A stretch of 44,763 nt of DNA from contig JAADFF010000077.1 in NCBI GenBank assembly GCA_013153035.1, positions 1 to 44,763 of the forward strand, in the 5' to 3' direction. The DNA is from Dictyoglomota bacterium. Lineage in GTDB: Bacteria > Coprothermobacterota > Coprothermobacteria > Coprothermobacterales > JAADFF01. This document shows, in pieces, positions 1 through 7,380 of this stretch. The position numbers and the translations under genes are program-made. The notes below the pieces were generated by a model that searched no databases, was not told the DNA's origin, and saw only the letters and a program-made list of their open reading frames with translations. Within the stretch, counting starts at the first letter, position 1. Every line of letters starts with the position of its first letter.

Positions 1-276
1 CTCATTAAGATTACACCTATCAATCCCACTGTAAGTGCTAAGAAAAATCATATGACCAATGACATAGACCTTGAAACAGGGCTTCCTATGAAGCACAAAG
101 ACTTTGTAGATAAACTAAAAGAGTATGGGTACGATGTCATATTATCTGTTGGAGATACAGAAGAAAACCTCGTCGGTTCAAATTGTGGTCAGTTCATATT
201 GCGATATGTCAAGGAAAGTGAGCTGGATTTAGAAGGAGGCTACAAATACATCAAAGAGCTGGGGATAGTGCTATAA
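1..276 (+). CDS. Radical SAM protein, RlmN/Cfr-like (C-terminal fragment)
   Basis: The reading frame is open from the first base of the window, so this is the 3' end of a gene that begins outside; the internal ATG at 52 is probably not the start. The visible tail carries an ITPINPT stretch, a DVILSVGD segment and a GSNCGQF motif. This pattern is familiar from the C-terminus of radical SAM enzymes of the RlmN/Cfr-like group, where the Cys of the GSNCGQ motif lies near the end. The SAM-cluster CxxxCxxC motif would lie upstream and cannot be seen, so substrate and exact family are unknown. The stop codon lies in the loop of a hairpin shared with the convergent gene, which it overlaps by 6 bases. 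Confidence 0.6.
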   Translation, partial: LIKITPINPTVSAKKNHMTNDIDLETGLPMKHKDFVDKLKEYGYDVILSVGDTEENLVGSNCGQFILRYVKESELDLEGGYKYIKELGIVL

Positions 277-289
277 CACTATCCCCAGC
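258..289. terminator. Shared hairpin over two convergent stop codons
   Basis: Bases 258-270 and 277-289 form a perfect 13-bp inverted repeat around a 6-base loop (271-276). The loop holds the TAA of the rightward gene and, on the other strand, the TAG of the leftward gene. No T-run follows on either side, so it is not a textbook intrinsic terminator. It may still stop or protect both transcripts. Because it is palindromic, both proteins end in the same residues, LGIVL. Confidence 0.6.
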
Positions 290-876
290 CACCTTCTTAC
301 CTCATCAAGGGGCGGTATATGGGCAATGCCATACGCCAGATTTTTTAAAGCACACTCATGCACATCGTGGGGCTTATCGGCTACCCCATCGCATGGCACA
401 ACAACATGGTATCCTCTAACAAATGCACTGCGGGCCGTTGTATCAACACACAGATGTGTTCTTACACCAAGAATAATCAGTGTATCAATACTCTCCTTGA
501 CAAGAATATCGTCAAGGAGGGTGTTGTAAAAGGCATCATAGGTAGACTTCTTGACAACATATTTGGCAAATCCTTGGAAGCGTCTATCTATATCGGCATA
601 GGGTGAGTATTCATCAAGTACATTCCCCCACCAACGGTGCATAGGACCATTTTCCATATCCACATGCTTAGTGAAAATCACAGGCACCTCATCACAACCA
701 CGAATATCTTCAAGAAAAGAAGCTATCTTATCGGCAACACGGTCGGCTTCAGAAAAATACAAAGGAGAACCAACATGTGTAAACCACATCTGCATATCAA
801 CAACAACGATAGCAGGTCTTTTCATGCTTTCTTTAAACCTATTCCACCGCTGTGCTCTAAAATACTTACAGCTCAA
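271..876 (-). CDS. Isochorismatase-family cysteine hydrolase
   Basis: Soluble alpha/beta hydrolase of the isochorismatase/nicotinamidase superfamily, usually an amide or enol-ether hydrolase acting on a small molecule. The catalytic triad is visible: Asp in VVVDMQ (about residue 27), Lys in VVKKSTYDAF (about 110), and Cys in RTHLCVDTTARSAF (143). The conserved THLCVDTTAR block fits the family closely. The longest frame starts at a TTG (876) about 9 bases after GGGGAG and overlaps the end of pgi by 11 bases. The ATG at 825 gives the typical family N-terminus MKRPAIVVVDMQ but has a poorer ribosome site, so the start is uncertain. It is the last gene of the archease-rtcB-pgi operon. Substrate unknown; nicotinamidase is possible but not shown. 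Confidence 0.85.
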   Translation of the reverse strand: MSCKYFRAQRWNRFKESMKRPAIVVVDMQMWFTHVGSPLYFSEADRVADKIASFLEDIRGCDEVPVIFTKHVDMENGPMHRWWGNVLDEYSPYADIDRRFQGFAKYVVKKSTYDAFYNTLLDDILVKESIDTLIILGVRTHLCVDTTARSAFVRGYHVVVPCDGVADKPHDVHECALKNLAYGIAHIPPLDEVRRWLGIVL

Positions 877-2239
877 ACACCTTCATCTCCCCTAGCCTGC
901 TTTTTATCTGCTGTGCAAGTTTTTCATATCCTTCCCTACCCATAAGGGCATATGTGGCGTTTTTGCCTGCCTCAACACCGGGCTGGTCATAAGGATTAAT
1001 ATTGAGAATCTTTCCTGCCAGTGCAGTTGCAAATTCGTATACAAAGAAGAACTGACCTATATGCTCCTCGTCTATTTTAGGGAAGATAACTTGCATCGCT
1101 GGTCTACCGTTGTCTGTAATGGCAAGGTATGTGGCAAATTGCTCAGCCAGTATCAGCTCTTTAAGGGTTTTACCTTTGAGATAATCAAGATCGGTGATAT
1201 CTTCGTGAATGTCCTTGGGTATCTGGATATCTATCCCGAAGTCCTCAACCCTTAGAAATGTAATAACTTTATCAAAGGGACCTTCATTGTAAAGTTGAAC
1301 CTGTGAATGCTGGTCGGTGGTGCCAATAGCCTTAATAGGAGTCTGCCCTGTAAATACCTCTCTACCATCAAGGGTATACCTCTTACCAAGTGACTCTGCC
1401 CACAGCTGTCTATACCAATCGGCAACATTGGCAAGATTATTGGAATACGCAAACATCACAGCCATGTTCTTACCCTTCTTAAATAGATACATATGAGTAT
1501 ATGCTATAAGTGCAGCAGGGTTTTCCATAAATGGTTTCTTGGTGCGCTCTGCCATAGTCTTAGCACCATCTACCAGAGCTTTTATATCTACACCAACCAT
1601 GTAAAGTGGCACAAGCCCAACTGGAGTCAGCACGGAAAATCTACCACCAACATCAGGAGGTATATCAAACATGGTAATTCCCTCGGCATTGCCTATCTTT
1701 CTTAGCACACCTTTTTCAGGGTCAGTTATAAATATGAGATGCTTTTTCAGAGAAACACCGGCATCTTCCAGCCACTTTCTGGCTATGAGATACTCAGCAG
1801 CAGTTTCAGCAGTTCTCCCCGATTTGCTGATGACAATAACAAGAGTTTTTTGAGGATTAAGCATATGAAGAAGTTTTCCTACATAGTAAGGATCTACGTT
1901 ATCGGGCACCCATAATCTTGGATATCCATCTCTCTCATCTTTGGGTAAACCGTTGTAATAAACACCCTTTATTGCATCCCTTGTGGCTATAGTACCAAGA
2001 GCAGAACCACCGATGCCAAGCACCAATACATCATCAAAGTTGTATTCCTTAAAAGGCTTTAATGCTTCTTCGATGTACGATACATCTTCATATGGAAGTC
2101 TTGTAAAACCAGGTGCTTCCTGCCAAACTTCTTCAATATACCTGTCCATCAAATCTGTATCGCTCTTCATATTTTCAAGCGATACACCATGCTCACCAAT
2201 ATTTTCTTTTAAAAGTCCTGAAAAATCAAACTTCAGCAT
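866..2239 (-). CDS. pgi: Glucose-6-phosphate isomerase
   Basis: Interconverts glucose 6-phosphate and fructose 6-phosphate in glycolysis and gluconeogenesis. At 457 residues it has the short form seen in Thermotoga and Gram-positive bacteria. Diagnostic blocks are VLGIGGSALGTIATRDAI near residue 72, the phosphate-binding ISKSGRTAETAAEY, GGRFSVLTPVG, and the catalytic region TDQHSQVQLYNEGP. The ATG at 2239 follows a strong GGAGGTGATACC site. It lies 13 bases after rtcB and overlaps the next hydrolase gene, so the three are probably cotranscribed. Nothing is missing from the active site as far as can be read. Confidence 0.96.
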   Translation of the reverse strand: MLKFDFSGLLKENIGEHGVSLENMKSDTDLMDRYIEEVWQEAPGFTRLPYEDVSYIEEALKPFKEYNFDDVLVLGIGGSALGTIATRDAIKGVYYNGLPKDERDGYPRLWVPDNVDPYYVGKLLHMLNPQKTLVIVISKSGRTAETAAEYLIARKWLEDAGVSLKKHLIFITDPEKGVLRKIGNAEGITMFDIPPDVGGRFSVLTPVGLVPLYMVGVDIKALVDGAKTMAERTKKPFMENPAALIAYTHMYLFKKGKNMAVMFAYSNNLANVADWYRQLWAESLGKRYTLDGREVFTGQTPIKAIGTTDQHSQVQLYNEGPFDKVITFLRVEDFGIDIQIPKDIHEDITDLDYLKGKTLKELILAEQFATYLAITDNGRPAMQVIFPKIDEEHIGQFFFVYEFATALAGKILNINPYDQPGVEAGKNATYALMGREGYEKLAQQIKSRLGEMKVFEL

Positions 2240-2252
2240 GGTATCACCTCCT

Positions 2253-3680
2253 TTATCCTTTCACAACACCCTTAGGTATCTGTCTACTAACTTTTCGAGC
2301 AATCCCAACCCTATCTATAACATTGACCACCTCATCTACATCTTTGTAAGCATCGGGAGCCTCTTCGGCCACTGTTCTCTTAGAAGCAGACTTTACAAGT
2401 ATGCCCCTTTCTTCAAGCTGGGAAATAATATCTGTCCCCTTATGCCTCTTTAATGCCTGCCTACGAGAAAGCACTCTACCGGCTCCATGGGCTGAAGAGC
2501 CAAAGGTTTCTTCAAGGGCCTTCTCCGTAGGAACAAGCACATAGGAACCAGAGCCCATATCACCTGGAATGAGTACAGGGTGACCTGTCTCTTTATACAC
2601 ATCTGATAGCTCTTCCCTACCAGCAGGGAACGCCCTAGTAGCTCCTTTGCGATGAACCACGAGCAGCTTCTCAGCGCCATCAACAACATGCTTTTCAATC
2701 TTTCCTATATTGTGGGCTACATCGTAAAGGAGAGGCATTTCATCGTACGCAATACCCAATGTCTTAACAAATGCCTTTCTCACTCTATGCATGATAATCT
2801 GCCTGTTTGCCCATGCAAAGTTTGCAGCAGCAGCCATAGCAGAGAAATATGCCATACCTTCCTTTGATGAATAAGGAACAGCTGCAAGCTGTGGATCTGG
2901 TACCTTTATGCCGTACTTCTTCATAGCATATGCCACCGTCTTAATCCAGTCAGTGGCAACTTGATGTCCTAAACCACGAGAGCCTGTGTGTATCATCACA
3001 ACAACTTGATCGGCATACAGTCCCCACTGACGGGCAATATCTGGCATAAAAATATCTTCAACTACTTGAATTTCTATAAAGTGATTGCCTGCCCCCAATG
3101 TTCCTAGTTGCTTTTTTCCTCTATCAAAGGCTTTTCCAGAAATCTCATCAGGATCGGCTTCTATCATCTCACCGCGATTTTCTGTCCTATCCAAATCCTC
3201 CGACAGTCCCATATCATTTTCCACAGCCCATCTAGCACCGAATCTTAGTACTCGTTCCATATCAACCCGTTTTAATTTCAAATCGCTCTCGGCACCTACG
3301 CCTGCAGGGACAGAATTAAAGATAGCCGTAAGAACCCGATCCAACTTGCTCTGCAAATCAGACCAAGTTAAAGGGGTTAGCATCAACCTTACACCGCAGT
3401 TAATATCAAAACCTATACCACCAGGGGTAATAACACCATCATTAACATCAAAGGCCGCTACACCACCTATAGGAAACCCATAACCCCAGTGGATATCTGG
3501 CATACCAATAGCATACTTTACAATACCTGGAAGAGTAGCAACATTCTTTAGCTGTGTAATAGCACCATCTTCTACAGCCTCCAACAATCTTGAAGATACA
3601 TAAAGTCGTGCAGGGACACGCATACCACCTTCTCTTGGTATTTCATACACAAACTTATTTAACTCTTTGAGACCTTTCAT
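2253..3680 (-). CDS. rtcB: RNA-splicing ligase RtcB (3'-phosphate/5'-OH ligase)
   Basis: GTP- and Mn-dependent ligase that joins RNA 2',3'-cyclic phosphate (or 3'-phosphate) ends to 5'-OH ends, used in RNA repair and, in archaea, tRNA splicing. Seen here are GGIGFDINCGVR (metal Cys at about residue 95), GAGNHFIEIQ, MIHTGSRGLGHQ and DVAHNIGKIEKH (metal-binding His residues), and SSAHGAGRVLSRRQA, which holds the His that becomes guanylylated. Length (475 aa) is normal. The ATG at 3680 is preferred over the GTG at 3689 because GAGGTG sits 6 bases before the ATG and overlaps the archease stop. Archease, its activator, is the gene immediately upstream. No rtcA or rtcR is seen nearby. Confidence 0.97.
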   Translation of the reverse strand: MKGLKELNKFVYEIPREGGMRVPARLYVSSRLLEAVEDGAITQLKNVATLPGIVKYAIGMPDIHWGYGFPIGGVAAFDVNDGVITPGGIGFDINCGVRLMLTPLTWSDLQSKLDRVLTAIFNSVPAGVGAESDLKLKRVDMERVLRFGARWAVENDMGLSEDLDRTENRGEMIEADPDEISGKAFDRGKKQLGTLGAGNHFIEIQVVEDIFMPDIARQWGLYADQVVVMIHTGSRGLGHQVATDWIKTVAYAMKKYGIKVPDPQLAAVPYSSKEGMAYFSAMAAAANFAWANRQIIMHRVRKAFVKTLGIAYDEMPLLYDVAHNIGKIEKHVVDGAEKLLVVHRKGATRAFPAGREELSDVYKETGHPVLIPGDMGSGSYVLVPTEKALEETFGSSAHGAGRVLSRRQALKRHKGTDIISQLEERGILVKSASKRTVAEEAPDAYKDVDEVVNVIDRVGIARKVSRQIPKGVVKG

Positions 3681-3690
3681 ATACTTCACC

Positions 3691-4086
3691 TCACAAATCT
3701 AATATAACAGAGACGTCCCACCTCATTGAGAAAGATACAGCTTTAACATCTTCACCAGTGGGATGTTTCCCCTTACAAGCTTTAATCCTTACAGTTATAT
3801 TTACCAAACTATTTCGACGGCTATAAGCAATATCTTCAAGAGAAACAACTTTTATATTGTCTGTTTCTATAAGATACAAAAGATCTGAAAGAAGAGATAC
3901 CAACGCAAAGGTCATATCAGGGCCATCACCTGATAGGGAAATAACAATATTCACATCATCGCAATCTGTATTTCCCCAGACATAGTCTGACAAACCAATG
4001 ATGAATCCCTCTATAATTTCCTCTAAAGAATGTCCCTCAACTGCAAGTAAAGCATCAGCTGTATGGTCCTTAATTTCTACTCTCAA
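3691..4086 (-). CDS. Archease, RtcB activator
   Basis: Small protein (131 aa) that speeds RtcB guanylylation and multiple turnover. The N-terminal DHTADALLAVEGHSLEE segment matches the archease signature, in which the Asp residues bind metal, and the C-terminus ends with the typical VILDL. The segment KGKHPTGEDVKAVSFSM corresponds to the conserved HxxxxDIKAVTYH-type region, slightly diverged. The start is a TTG at 4086, preceded by GGGGGTGAT; no ATG or GTG is available. It is the first gene of the operon with rtcB directly behind it, which supports the call strongly. Confidence 0.9.
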   Translation of the reverse strand: MRVEIKDHTADALLAVEGHSLEEIIEGFIIGLSDYVWGNTDCDDVNIVISLSGDGPDMTFALVSLLSDLLYLIETDNIKVVSLEDIAYSRRNSLVNITVRIKACKGKHPTGEDVKAVSFSMRWDVSVILDL

Positions 4087-4145
4087 AATATCACCCCCTT
4101 GATATAATACTCTATGACACTACCTGTATACAGGGAGGAAGACTG
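4087..4145. promoter_or_regulatory. Divergent intergenic region with TATAAT and a 12-bp palindrome
   Basis: This 59-base gap separates the leftward archease operon from the rightward sensor gene. It contains a perfect TATAAT at 4103-4108 on the + strand, without a recognisable -35 element. A perfect 12-bp palindrome, CCTGTATACAGG, lies at 4123-4134 and touches the sensor ribosome site. The palindrome could be an operator, but a single copy this short may be chance. Confidence 0.35.
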
Positions 4146-6728
4146 GTGAAGAAGAAAAAGTGGCTACTACTGTACATCATACTTGCATTGTTAGCTGTTT
4201 ATTTAGGTTTTCTTACTCCCGCAACCTACGCAGAACCAGAAAGGCAAACCGTCTATTTCGGTATTGATAAGGACTTTCCTCCATATTCATGGAAAGACAA
4301 AGATGGAAAAGTAAAAGGTTTTTATGTAGACATATACAATTACATCAAAAAAGAACTGGAAAAAGAGGGATATCATGCTGAAGCTATAGTGGAAGCTGGT
4401 CCCACGATCATGAAAATGTTCGATGAAGATAAGATACAGGTCATTATGGGGCTGAGCATAACCCCAGAACGGAAGAAAAAGTATTATTTCACTATGCCAC
4501 TCCACATATTGACATATAAAATGTACACAATAAAACATAAATATATCAAATCCATCGACGACTTAAAAAACCCAGTATCCCCTTTAACAATAGGTGTACT
4601 TGAAAACTCATCTGCAGAATCATATGTAAGGTCAAATTTTCCTTCACTTTTTATCAAGGAGTATCCTAGCGTAGAAGAGGCCATAAAAGCTTTACTCGAA
4701 AACAAGATTGACCTTCTCATGGGGTATGAGTACATTGTCAAATTTTACTTAGATAACTACTTTAAAGATGCCAGTAGTCAAGTGTATCCACTACCCATAG
4801 ATTTTCCAGGAGGTCATAAATGGCATGCTATAGCCATCAATAAAAATCATGAAGACTTAGCCTACAAAATTGATGAAATCATCAAGGAAATGTCCGAAAA
4901 AGGAATACTGGCAGAAATCAACAGCAAATGGTTCGGACAAGAAGAACAAACATTTTCTAGAAGCAAATTGCTTTACTACATCCTATTAGCGGTTATAGGT
5001 ATTATCAGTGTAGGTTTTGCCTATCACATACAGTTAACAAATGCTACTAGGAGATTACGCACCCTGATTAAAGAAAAGGAAGACCAAAGAAATCAGCTGG
5101 AATACCAGATGAATGAACTTATGGCTGCCAGAGAAGAGCTAACCGCTATGAGCGAACAGCTTATGGCTCAACAAGAAGAATTGACATATCTATATGAAAA
5201 TGAACGTTCACTAAAAACACAACTAGAAAAACAAAACGATTTCCTATCTACACTACTTGCATTTTTTAGAGTACCAGAAGAGGGAAGTGATTTTACCACT
5301 CAACTAAAAAACTTTCTTATAAAAACAAAAGATGCATTTGATGCCTCTGGAGTTTATCTATATAAATATGTGCCAGAGACAGATTCGTTATCACTTGTTG
5401 CATACGCCGGTGAACCCAAACCTGCCCCATCCATCTCACCAGGAATAGTTCAAGCATTCCTATTAGGCAAAACTACATTTTTACCTGCATCTGCAGATCC
5501 TATCGCATCAACACTTGGAGTGGAAGACGGAATTATTCTAGTCGTTCCCCTCATAGCCCTTAAAGAAAATAAAGGCATACTTGTACTGTACTTCCCCAAA
5601 GAAATACCAGATAATGAAAAGAGTAATGTCACATCTATTTTGGAAAACCTTGCCCCATCACTGGGCATATACATGGAAAATATGATGGTTATAGAAACCC
5701 ATCTATCAGAAATGGTAAAGCTCAGGGAACTGTTACAGTTTATAGAAACAGCAATTACTATCACAGATATCGACGCATTGTTGAAGCAATTTACTGTGTT
5801 TGCAGCCAAAATCTCTGGTATGGAAAAGGCATTCCTATTAGACAAGGACAATAACATTGTCTTTGCCTCACACGATGGAGTAGAACATTATGTTGACACA
5901 ATAAAGCGATACCTAGATAAAGAAGACTCTATTTTCTATGATGAAGCATCTCAACTTCACTTCTTCATACTCAAGTTCGATATTAGAGACCAGCAGTACA
6001 AGCTTGTGGTATTATCAACCTCACCAGAACTATCTCCTGAATCTATTAAATCAAATACCTATTTCTTAAAACTCGTTACTAGGTTCGTGAGCATATACGC
6101 TAGCAACATTTTATACGCTAAGAAACTAGAATCTCTATTAAAAATGCGGGCCAAAGAGAGTGCACTATTAAAAGGCATCGTGGAGCATATGCTGAAAAGA
6201 GAAGACACAGAAGAAAATCTCGTTATCACATTAGCAATGATATTAGAACGCAGTGGCATACCAACAAGAGTAGAAAAGAACGGAAAAATCATTTATGGTA
6301 AGGAAGATATTCCCGAGGTCGATAGCTTTAGCATTTCATACTTTGGTGAAGAATATACACTCATTTTAGGAGACAAAATACAGGAACATCTAAAATCAAC
6401 AATTAGAATGTGGATTCAACTCAAAGAGGAAAAGGCTACATGGACACAGAAGCTAGAGGAGTCAAGAGCCGAATGGCTTGGCATCATCGATTCAGCCCCG
6501 TATCCACTAGTGGCCATAGATGAAAATGGTATTATTAACAAGGTCAATAGAGCATTTGCTACCCTTGTAAACAAATCGATTGATGATCTTCTCGGAAAGA
6601 ATATCAACGATATCGTACCCGGAATATTGCAAGCTTGCGAAAGAGAAACATGGGAAGGCTGGCATTGTTATGAATGGCTAGTAGATGATATTCCCATAGG
6701 GAAAATTCTTATAAAGGGAGAGGTTTAG
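4146..6728 (+). CDS. Membrane sensor: SBP_bac_3 domain, GAF-like domains, PAS; no output domain
   Basis: Residues 1-29 are a signal/anchor ending near TYAEP. Residues about 34-263 form a family-3 periplasmic solute-binding domain (VYFGIDKDFPPYSWKDKDG start, ending in a SKWFG segment), like those of sensor kinases that detect amino acids or similar solutes. A single membrane helix follows (about 277-295), then a Gln/Glu-rich coiled coil (about 300-355), two GAF-like regions (about 360-510 and 525-665), a further diverged region, and a short PAS domain at about 780-860 (IIDSAPYPLVAIDENGIINKVN). The protein stops right after PAS: no HisKA, HATPase, GGDEF, EAL or phosphatase motif is visible and none continues downstream. 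The GTG start follows GGGAGGA. It overlaps moaE by 4 bases at the 3' end. Domain limits are by eye. Confidence 0.8.
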   Translation: MKKKKWLLLYIILALLAVYLGFLTPATYAEPERQTVYFGIDKDFPPYSWKDKDGKVKGFYVDIYNYIKKELEKEGYHAEAIVEAGPTIMKMFDEDKIQVIMGLSITPERKKKYYFTMPLHILTYKMYTIKHKYIKSIDDLKNPVSPLTIGVLENSSAESYVRSNFPSLFIKEYPSVEEAIKALLENKIDLLMGYEYIVKFYLDNYFKDASSQVYPLPIDFPGGHKWHAIAINKNHEDLAYKIDEIIKEMSEKGILAEINSKWFGQEEQTFSRSKLLYYILLAVIGIISVGFAYHIQLTNATRRLRTLIKEKEDQRNQLEYQMNELMAAREELTAMSEQLMAQQEELTYLYENERSLKTQLEKQNDFLSTLLAFFRVPEEGSDFTTQLKNFLIKTKDAFDASGVYLYKYVPETDSLSLVAYAGEPKPAPSISPGIVQAFLLGKTTFLPASADPIASTLGVEDGIILVVPLIALKENKGILVLYFPKEIPDNEKSNVTSILENLAPSLGIYMENMMVIETHLSEMVKLRELLQFIETAITITDIDALLKQFTVFAAKISGMEKAFLLDKDNNIVFASHDGVEHYVDTIKRYLDKEDSIFYDEASQLHFFILKFDIRDQQYKLVVLSTSPELSPESIKSNTYFLKLVTRFVSIYASNILYAKKLESLLKMRAKESALLKGIVEHMLKREDTEENLVITLAMILERSGIPTRVEKNGKIIYGKEDIPEVDSFSISYFGEEYTLILGDKIQEHLKSTIRMWIQLKEEKATWTQKLEESRAEWLGIIDSAPYPLVAIDENGIINKVNRAFATLVNKSIDDLLGKNINDIVPGILQACERETWEGWHCYEWLVDDIPIGKILIKGEV

Positions 6729-6737
6729 TCCTCTCCC
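6716..6737. terminator. Hairpin with both convergent stop codons in its loop
   Basis: Bases 6716-6723 (GGGAGAGG) pair perfectly with 6730-6737 (CCTCTCCC) around loop TTTAGT. The loop contains the TAG of the sensor gene and, on the other strand, the TAA of moaE. No T-run follows. This is the same arrangement as at 258-289. A bidirectional termination or RNA-stability role is inferred. Confidence 0.55.
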
Positions 6738-7144
6738 CTGTTATCGGGTGTTCCTTCTTCTATCCAAAACTCTCCTTCTTCATTAATCTCCTTTTTAAAA
6801 ATAGGTACACTATGCTTTACCTCATCAACCACCCACTCTACAGCCTTAAATGCTTCTCTTCTATGTGCTGCACCAACAATAACAATCATCGATTCATTTC
6901 CAACCTCAACTCTACCCAGTCGATGATGTATCTCTACAAACAAAACTTTAAATCTCTTTTGAGCTTCTTCCTCTATACGCTGCATCTCTTTAATCGCCAT
7001 AGGCTCATAGGCATCGTACTCCAAAGCCAATGTCTTACCATATCTCCCATCAGCCCGTGTAACACCGCGAAAAATTACCCATGCTCCAACCTCCGGAATA
7101 GTAGGTATTTCATATACTATTTGTTCTTTATGAAGTTTAGCCAT
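6725..7144 (-). CDS. moaE: Molybdopterin synthase catalytic subunit MoaE
   Basis: Large subunit of molybdopterin synthase, which inserts two sulfurs carried by MoaD into precursor Z to make molybdopterin. The family blocks are present: GAWVIFRGVTRADGRYG, LEYDAYEPMA, HHRLGRVEVGNES, GAAHRREAF and the catalytic Lys region VKHSVPIFKKE. Length is normal. The ATG at 7144 is preceded by GGGGGTGA at proper spacing and begins 5 bases after the moaD stop, so the two subunits are translated from adjacent cistrons. No moaA, moaC, moeA or moeB lies in the window. MoaE argues that the neighbouring MoaD serves molybdopterin synthesis, possibly besides other thiolation. Confidence 0.93.
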   Translation of the reverse strand: MAKLHKEQIVYEIPTIPEVGAWVIFRGVTRADGRYGKTLALEYDAYEPMAIKEMQRIEEEAQKRFKVLFVEIHHRLGRVEVGNESMIVIVGAAHRREAFKAVEWVVDEVKHSVPIFKKEINEEGEFWIEEGTPDNRGED

Positions 7145-7149
7145 AGAAG

Positions 7150-7380
7150 TCACCCCCCAGATACAGGTGGAAATGCTACTATCTCGTCATCAGGTTTTAT
7201 TTCATAACTATCATCTACGTATGAGCCATTGACAGCAACAAGTATAGGAATATTATCTAATCCTTGCTGGGCCAATAACGCCCGAAGATATGATTTCAAG
7301 TCTTTTACCGTTCGCACATCTTCTATTTCTACATACTCACCAAGAATATCTCTAAATCTGGCAAATAATTTTACCCTCAT
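7150..7380 (-). CDS. moaD: MoaD/ThiS-family sulfur carrier
   Basis: Ubiquitin-fold sulfur carrier of about 76 residues. It starts MRVKLFARFRDILGE, typical of MoaD, and ends in PPVSGG, the Gly-Gly tail that is adenylated and converted to a thiocarboxylate. The ATG at 7380 follows GGGGAG by 6 bases and overlaps the stop of the PP-loop gene in an ATGA; an upstream GTG at 7404 is less likely. The position between a PP-loop tRNA-thiolation-type enzyme and moaE suggests one carrier could feed sulfur to both, as TtuB and SAMP proteins do elsewhere. That double role is inference. Confidence 0.93.
   Translation of the reverse strand: MRVKLFARFRDILGEYVEIEDVRTVKDLKSYLRALLAQQGLDNIPILVAVNGSYVDDSYEIKPDDEIVAFPPVSGG

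Noticed and set aside
1983-2453. A 156-codon open frame antisense to the start of pgi and the end of rtcB.
   Set aside because: It runs opposite to two well-supported genes, has no ribosome site, and its translation has no recognisable motif.
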